From NCBI GenBank assembly GCA_017302615.1, contig JAFLDB010000020.1:1-36359 (forward strand): a stretch of 36,359 nt of DNA, read 5' to 3'. The translations under genes and the position numbers were made by a program. Within the stretch, counting starts at the first letter, position 1. Every line of letters starts with the position of its first letter. A model generated the notes under the pieces. It searched no databases, had not been told where the DNA came from, and saw only the letters and a program-made list of their open reading frames with translations. Origin of the DNA: Sphingomonadales bacterium (lineage in GTDB: Bacteria > Pseudomonadota > Alphaproteobacteria > Sphingomonadales > Sphingomonadaceae). Of the stretch, positions 32,675 to 36,359 are shown piece after piece.

Positions 32675-33819
32675 CCCTGCCCCGCGATCCAGTCGCGCAC
32701 CGTTTCGGCGGCCTGCTGGGCTTGGGCAGGCTGGCCGAAGTAATAGTGATTGGCCCCGTCGATCACGTGATGATCGATCTGGCAGCGCGTCGCCGCCGCC
32801 ATCAGCCGGGCGGCGTGGCTGGGGGTGCAGGCATCGTCGGCGCCGTTCTCGATCACCAGCATCGGGGTGGAAATCCGCGCGGCGCATTTCAGGCCGTCGG
32901 CGTTGCTGTCATCGTAGGACCACTGCGACAGCCAAGACCGCAGCGTGGTGAACCGGGCGAGGCCCACCGGCCCGTCGTTGACCACGAAGGGATCGCCCAG
33001 CATGCACCAGTTCGGCTTGCGCTGATTGGGATCGACCGCGGGATCGACCCAGCGCGGATCGGCCATGGTCCCCTGCACGGTGAAGCAGCGTTCGTGGTTG
33101 TCCAGCCCCTGCGCCTTGAGGTCCGCCAGCTGGTCCTTCACCCAGGCGGTGATGCGGCGGTTGCGGGCGATCTGGCGGGCGCGGTATTCGGCCACGAAAT
33201 CGGCCGAGAACGGCGGCTTCGGGCCATCGGGGGCAAAGATGTTCCACTGCGGATTGCGCTCGAACGGGCGGCATTCATCCTCGATCGAGGCATCCATCCA
33301 TTCGGTCAGCGTCAGGTTGCGGGAGAGGTGCGCCGCCAGCAGCAGCACGCCGTCCGCCGGAATGAATTTTGCAGCGACCAGATCGTATGGATCGCCCGCC
33401 GGGGTGTGCGTCACGCGCGGGTCCTGCGCTTCGGCCTGATAGAACAGGCTTTGCGCGCCCCCGCCCGACCAGCCGCCCAGGTAGACCTTGCGATAGCCCA
33501 GCCGTTCCTTCGCATCGCGGATCACCGCGGCGAAATCCATCGTCGCGCGCTCCATGATCAGCGCCGTATCGTTGCCGCGATAGCGGGTGTTGGCATAGAT
33601 CGTGTGGACGCCCATCCGCGCCAGCATCGACACCAGCGGCAGCCACGCCCCGCCGCCGATCGGGTGGGAAAACACCACCACCGTGTCCGAAGGGACCTCC
33701 GGCTTCAGGTGCATCGCCTCTACCGCAACCTTGCCGATCGCCCCGCCATAGGTGTCCTTGAAGGCGCTGACCTCGTCAAACACCACCATATAGGGAATGC
33801 GTTCGAACTTCATCCGCAC
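32671..33819 (-). CDS. Alpha/beta-hydrolase-fold protein
   Basis: A 382-residue cytoplasmic hydrolase without a signal peptide. The nucleophile elbow is GGWSGG with Ser118. An Asp follows in ENGADDACTP after the core strand LVIENG, and the His is in DGANHYYFG near the C-terminus, so the triad is complete. VVFSHPIGGGAW near 48-59 supplies the oxyanion region. It is the first gene of the hydrolase/lyase/CoA-transferase operon and may release the acid that the CoA transferase activates; it could also be a thioesterase. A second ATG lies two codons in (33813). Confidence 0.88.
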   Translation of the reverse strand: MRMKFERIPYMVVFDEVSAFKDTYGGAIGKVAVEAMHLKPEVPSDTVVVFSHPIGGGAWLPLVSMLARMGVHTIYANTRYRGNDTALIMERATMDFAAVIRDAKERLGYRKVYLGGWSGGGAQSLFYQAEAQDPRVTHTPAGDPYDLVAAKFIPADGVLLLAAHLSRNLTLTEWMDASIEDECRPFERNPQWNIFAPDGPKPPFSADFVAEYRARQIARNRRITAWVKDQLADLKAQGLDNHERCFTVQGTMADPRWVDPAVDPNQRKPNWCMLGDPFVVNDGPVGLARFTTLRSWLSQWSYDDSNADGLKCAARISTPMLVIENGADDACTPSHAARLMAAATRCQIDHHVIDGANHYYFGQPAQAQQAAETVRDWIAGQG

Positions 33820-33887
33820 CGGCGCTCTCCAAGGGTTTCTGTCCTGAAATCCGGGGTAGCAGCTTGGCGGCGAGCGGCAAGGGGCTG

Positions 33888-34646
33888 TCAGGGCAGGCCC
33901 GCCGCCTTCCCGTCAAACCGCCCCAGCCCGCCATCGGTGCCGCACAGCCGGTCCCACAGGCGGAAGTAGAGCCCATAATTGGTGCGGTAGCGATCGTGGT
34001 GCAGCTGGTGGTGCGATGCAGTGATCAGCCAGCGCCCGGCGGGGCCGTGGACCAGCCAGCGCGGAAACAGTTCCCAGCCCATGTGGTTGGTCACCCCCAT
34101 CAAGGTCATCACCGCCAGCAGCAGGCCGACCACGCCGATGTGCAGCGGCAACACCATGACCAGCACCGGCACCACCACCGCCCCGGTGATCGCTTCCAGC
34201 GGGTGAAAGCTCATCGCCGCCCAGGCCGTGGGCGGGCGGCTGTCATGGTGGACCGCGTGCATCGCCCGGAACCAGGCCGGGCGGTGCATCAGCCGGTGGG
34301 TCCAGTAGAACCAGGTATCGTGCAGCAGCAGGCACAGGAAAAACGACAGCGGCAGCCACCACAGCGGATAGTCGGCCACATCGCTGTAGATCCGGGTCCA
34401 GCCGCGTTCCTTCCAGCCCCAGGCCAGCACCCCCGCCGGCACGCCATAGATGGCCGAGGAGGCCAGCGACCACCCGATCTCCCGCCGCACCTGCGGCGAA
34501 AGCCGCCGATGCAGCCCCGGCATCCGCCGCTCGGTCAGCCAGGCAAACAGCCCGCTGGTGAGGACATAACGCACCGCGACAATCAAGGTCATCGCCAGCG
34601 CCGCGCCGACGGCGGCAAGGATCAGGGATGTGCCGGTGTGGTCCAT
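33888..34646 (-). CDS. Sterol desaturase / fatty acid hydroxylase family protein
   Basis: A 252-residue membrane di-iron enzyme. The histidine clusters are HDTWFYWTHRLMH (109-121), HAVHHDS (130-136), NHMGWE, and HHQLHHDRYRTNYG near 212-218, the 8-His pattern of the fatty acid hydroxylase superfamily. Four or so membrane helices surround them. Substrates in bacteria include carotenoids, hopanoids, ornithine lipids and fatty acids; none can be chosen here. It lies 68 bp upstream of the alpha/beta hydrolase gene on the same strand, so a shared transcript is possible but not required. Confidence 0.9.
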   Translation of the reverse strand: MDHTGTSLILAAVGAALAMTLIVAVRYVLTSGLFAWLTERRMPGLHRRLSPQVRREIGWSLASSAIYGVPAGVLAWGWKERGWTRIYSDVADYPLWWLPLSFFLCLLLHDTWFYWTHRLMHRPAWFRAMHAVHHDSRPPTAWAAMSFHPLEAITGAVVVPVLVMVLPLHIGVVGLLLAVMTLMGVTNHMGWELFPRWLVHGPAGRWLITASHHQLHHDRYRTNYGLYFRLWDRLCGTDGGLGRFDGKAAGLP

Positions 34647-34759
34647 GCAGCGGGTTCTAGGGGAGATGCGGCGGGATGGGAACGGGGGGTGTCTGGTTGA
34701 AGGACGATTGGCCCGAACAGCCCGGAATCGCCATTTTCAGGGCCGTTTCAGTCAGATAT

Positions 34760-34788
34760 TTTTCTTATCTTTCAGCGTTTTGTAAAAT
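34760..34788 (+). promoter_or_regulatory. AT-rich promoter region of the Cys-rich protein gene
   Basis: Bases 34741-34800 are only 18/60 G+C (30%), unlike the rest of the window. TAAAAT at 34783-34788 is a near-consensus -10. The region 17 nt upstream (34760-34765, TTTTCT) is a poor -35. A transcript from here would have a leader of about 65 nt ending in the RBS hairpin at 34831-34859. Confidence 0.5.
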
Positions 34789-34830
34789 AGTTGAAAAAAA
34801 TCCGGACCTAGAACGACCCTAAAGCCTGTG

Positions 34831-34859
34831 GGTTTTCCACTCTTGAAGGAAGGAAAACC
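34831..34859 (+). promoter_or_regulatory. Hairpin enclosing the SD of the Cys-rich protein gene
   Basis: GGTTTTCC (34831-34838) and GGAAAACC (34852-34859) are perfect 8-bp complements. The second arm ends right before the ATG at 34860. The SD-like GAAGGAAGG (34845-34853) lies in the loop and foot of the second arm. Folding should hinder ribosome access at the first start. Confidence 0.6.
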
Positions 34860-35834
34860 ATGACCAGAAAAATCTACTGCCCGGTGGCCCGAAAGGGCGG
34901 GCAATGCGTAACCGCCATGAAGACCTGCCGCTATTGCGGGGTGGTCAGCTGTGACCATGTCGGCTGCCCGGTCCGCTACTTTCACAAGCCGTTCAACAGA
35001 TGTAGGCTTTGCGGCCGGAAATGGGCCGGACAGTCCGTCAACGCGCCGGGCCGTATCCTCGCCTTGAATCCGTTCATTCGATCCAACAGGAGGGAAGTCA
35101 TGCAAGACCATGCCGCCACGCAGTTCCGTCTGGCAATCGAAGACGCCAGCGGATTTCTCTCGACCTGCGATGGCGGCGATCCGGGTTCAGTCATGGCCCC
35201 GTCGGTCTGGCTGCTCGGGATCGAACCGGGCTGGAGCTTTGCCGATCAGCAGGCCGATGCAGCGGCAGATCCGGAAGCTACTGAACAGCTTGAAACCTAT
35301 GCGATCGAGCGGCAACTGACATGGGCCTTCAATCGCAATGCCTTCAAACTGCTGGCCCCGATCGAGGGCCATCCGGCGCGGGACTATCGCGATTTCGCGA
35401 TGCGCAAGCAGCCCTTTGCGCTTGGCTCAAAAGGGTATCTCAAGGGCAACCTGTTCCCGGTGCCGTTCAACAGCGTTGCTGCATGGGATGAACACGCAAG
35501 CCGGACCACCGGGTTCGGGACCAAGGAAGAATACAAGTCCTGGGTCCGTGCGGTGCGCTTCCCGATCCTCAAGGCATGGATCGAACGGTGCCGTCCGCGC
35601 CTGGTGATCGGCAGCGGGATCACCCATCTCGATGATTTTCAGGAGATCGTTGGAGCAGGCGAACCGGCGAAGGAGTTCCAGTTCGCGGTCAACGGACACA
35701 CCAAGCGGGTTCTCATCAACACCAGCGGAACCGTACCGATCGCCATCATTCCGCACCTGAGTGGCGGGAGCCATAGCCTGAACAGCTATGAATCGATCGA
35801 ACGGACCGCTGCGATCATTCGCTCGGAAATCTAG
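34860..35834 (+). CDS. Unknown protein: Cys-rich zinc-finger-like N-terminus plus UDG-like domain
   Basis: The full frame encodes 324 residues. Residues 1-55 hold eight cysteines (7, 16, 23, 26, 31, 36, 48, 51), including CRYC and CRLC pairs, like a zinc ribbon. From residue 81 the body runs VWLLGIEPGWS, GNLFPVPFNS, RLVIGSGITHLDDF and IIPHLSGGSHSLNS. The GIEPG near the start and the PHLSGG near the end recall motifs of the uracil-DNA-glycosylase superfamily; this is a low-confidence guess. A second start, ATG at 35100 (residue 81), has a perfect AGGAGG (35088-35093) six bases upstream. The gene may therefore make only the 244-residue body, or two products. I do not recognise the family. It stands alone between the sterol desaturase gene and an IS remnant. 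Confidence 0.7.
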   Translation: MTRKIYCPVARKGGQCVTAMKTCRYCGVVSCDHVGCPVRYFHKPFNRCRLCGRKWAGQSVNAPGRILALNPFIRSNRREVMQDHAATQFRLAIEDASGFLSTCDGGDPGSVMAPSVWLLGIEPGWSFADQQADAAADPEATEQLETYAIERQLTWAFNRNAFKLLAPIEGHPARDYRDFAMRKQPFALGSKGYLKGNLFPVPFNSVAAWDEHASRTTGFGTKEEYKSWVRAVRFPILKAWIERCRPRLVIGSGITHLDDFQEIVGAGEPAKEFQFAVNGHTKRVLINTSGTVPIAIIPHLSGGSHSLNSYESIERTAAIIRSEI

Positions 35835-35845
35835 GTTCTGGGTTG

Positions 35846-35873
35846 GGCATCCCCGGTGTGAGCCGGGGATGCC
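35846..35873 (+). terminator. 11-bp perfect hairpin after the Cys-rich protein gene
   Basis: GGCATCCCCGG (35846-35856) and CCGGGGATGCC (35863-35873) pair perfectly around a 6-nt loop, 11 bp after the stop codon. No U run follows, so it is either a weak terminator or an RNA-stabilising 3' structure. Confidence 0.5.
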
Positions 35874-35904
35874 AGCCTCTGGGCCTCCACGCCGTCAGTG
35901 GGAA

Positions 35905-35928
35905 GGGGACACGGTATTCCGTGTACCC
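35905..35928. repeat. REP-like palindrome
   Basis: GGGGACACGG, TATT and CCGTGTACCC form a hairpin: ACACGG/CCGTGT is perfect, flanked by GGG/CCC after one mismatch. Palindromes containing GGGGACACGG are typical of REP sequences spread by Y1 (RAYT/IS200-like) transposases in proteobacteria. A similar GGGGACATGAATTCC lies at 36048-36062. Confidence 0.45.
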
Positions 35929-36047
35929 TTTCGACGGGGCGGAAACGGTGCGGACAATCGCAGCCAGCAATTGCCATGTGGCCGGATCAGGCAAGTTTAG
36001 GGGTTAAGCAAACTATCACTGCAATTCGTCACCGTAATTCGAATTTC

Positions 36048-36062
36048 GGGGACATGAATTCC
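36048..36062. repeat. Partial relative of the REP-like unit
   Basis: GGGGACATGAATTCC shares GGGGACA and the final ATTCC with the left half of the palindrome at 35905-35920. It lacks the second arm. It could be a decayed copy or chance. Confidence 0.25.
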
Positions 36063-36064
36063 AT

Positions 36065-36256
36065 CTACCAAGATCTGAATTCCGAATAACAAACTGATTT
36101 CGTTTGCCGAGCAGTCTTCACCATATCCAATATTGATTTGTCATGCTGCCATTCAGATTCATCGAACCATAAAACTCGTTCAATTTTATCGATGACATAC
36201 TTATCTTCCACCAGGGCAGATATGGATTCCTCAGAGTCTGATTCAAAATTATCCAT
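36065..36256 (-). pseudogene. Possible gene fragment fused to the IS end
   Basis: An AT-rich 63-codon frame. The first dozen codons (MDNFESDSEES) fall on the likely terminal sequence of the IS5-type element, so the start codon comes from the insertion. The rest (VIDKIERVLWFDESEWQHDKSILDMV) looks protein-like and may be the remainder of an interrupted, horizontally acquired gene. No good SD and no recognised family; it may be non-coding. Confidence 0.3.
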
Positions 36257-36359
36257 TGTGATTTCATAGCCTTGCGATGCGGCGTGCGAAGAGCTGGATC
36301 GAGGCTATGAACAGCCATGCCGTTGCCGATGCGATGGTCTGCTCGAAGTCCTTGGCGAG
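36229..36359 (-). mobile_element. IS5-family insertion sequence, 3' end (partial)
   Basis: The window ends inside an IS5-family element that lies on the minus strand; only its right end is present. It contains the transposase C-terminus (36264-36359). Past the stop, an AT-rich stretch with CAGAGTCTGATTC (36232-36244) looks like a terminal inverted repeat. The exact boundary, somewhere in about 36225-36263, cannot be fixed without the other end. Confidence 0.7.
36264..36359 (-). CDS. IS5-family transposase, C-terminal end (5' partial)
   Basis: Read on the minus strand from the window edge, 31 codons and a TGA give LAKDFEQTIASATAWL followed by FIASIQLFARRIARL. The LAKD(F/Y)E...A-A(W/F)L...ASI(Q/R) pattern is the well-known C-terminal helix of IS5-family DDE transposases, containing the catalytic-domain end. 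The DDE residues lie beyond the window. Frame and stop are intact as far as seen. Confidence 0.85.
   Translation of the reverse strand, partial: LAKDFEQTIASATAWLFIASIQLFARRIARL

Larger units (their letters stand above)
35835..36263. other. Intergenic accessory stretch without a recognisable complete gene
   Basis: These 429 bp hold the hairpin at 35846-35873, a REP-like palindrome at 35905-35928, a related half-copy at 36048-36062 and an AT-rich block. Bases 36121-36240 are 47/120 G+C (39%), whereas a representative coding stretch such as 30001-30060 is 45/60. The only frame of note is the 63-codon minus-strand frame at 36065-36256. The mix of base composition, repeats and an IS end points to past insertions. 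Confidence 0.6.

Noticed and set aside
34752..35111. 119-codon minus-strand frame over the promoter and start of the Cys-rich gene
   Set aside because: It crosses an AT-rich promoter and a good RBS for the opposite strand and shows no family features.
35846..35873. Hairpin after the Cys-rich gene considered as a riboswitch or small RNA
   Set aside because: It is a simple perfect stem just after a stop codon with no conserved core; a 3' end structure explains it.
1..36359. CRISPR arrays, toxin-antitoxin pairs and complete prophage modules
   Set aside because: No regularly spaced repeats, no adjoining small toxin/antitoxin genes and no phage structural genes were seen.

Overview
This window is GC-rich chromosomal DNA from an alphaproteobacterium, most likely a sphingomonad (Sphingomonadales; Novosphingobium or Sphingomonas-like). 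The grounds are the NDUFA12-like complex I subunit gene next to a DUF2155 lipoprotein gene, the tRNA-Trp/secE/nusG/rplK/rplA block, a large TonB-dependent receptor, and the general style of the proteins. The assignment comes from family recognition, not from a search.

Layout. 1-2229: 3' part of an ABC export operon (HlyD-type adaptor, ATPase) followed by a PhcB-like methyltransferase. 2226-3950: a DUF47-Pit phosphate uptake operon behind a clear three-half-site PhoB box. 3991-8013: CorA, an EthA-like Baeyer-Villiger monooxygenase with its own operator-like palindrome, a CinA-type domain protein and a lipoprotein. 8010-9037: cupin and lipoprotein genes. 9061-12982 (minus strand): tRNA-Trp, a GT-C-like membrane protein, secE, nusG, rplK, rplA and a strong terminator. 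13018-16767: aat, DUF2155, NDUFA12, a PhyH-type dioxygenase, DUF192 and recX. 16886-20496: a fatty acyl-AMP ligase, a 2OG-Fe(II) oxygenase and a beta-propeller phytase. 20496-23404: the TonB-dependent receptor, in an operon with the phytase and preceded by a second PhoB-box candidate. 23512-27549: TelA, XpaC-like, PHA-system protein, DUF2721, lipocalin and TonB. 27627-34646: an orphan polyamine-type binding protein, then a minus-strand series reading sterol desaturase, alpha/beta hydrolase, HMG-CoA lyase-like, CaiB-type CoA transferase, msrB, selO.

The last 1.6 kb (about 34.7-36.36 kb) differs: an AT-rich promoter, a cysteine-rich protein of unknown function with two good start sites, REP-like hairpins, a stretch near 39% GC, and the 3' end of an IS5-family transposase running off the window. 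This is the accessory part of the window.

Themes. Two separate operons (Pit/DUF47 and TonB receptor/phytase) carry PhoB-type boxes, so the window holds part of a phosphate-starvation regulon that joins outer-membrane uptake, phytate hydrolysis and inner-membrane phosphate import. The hydrolase/HMG-CoA lyase/CoA transferase operon looks like catabolism of 3-hydroxy-3-methylglutarate or a related branched dicarboxylate. The genome is tightly packed: many 1- or 4-bp start/stop overlaps within operons, and four convergent pairs that share a 4-bp stop-stop overlap. I found no CRISPR array, no rRNA and no complete mobile element.
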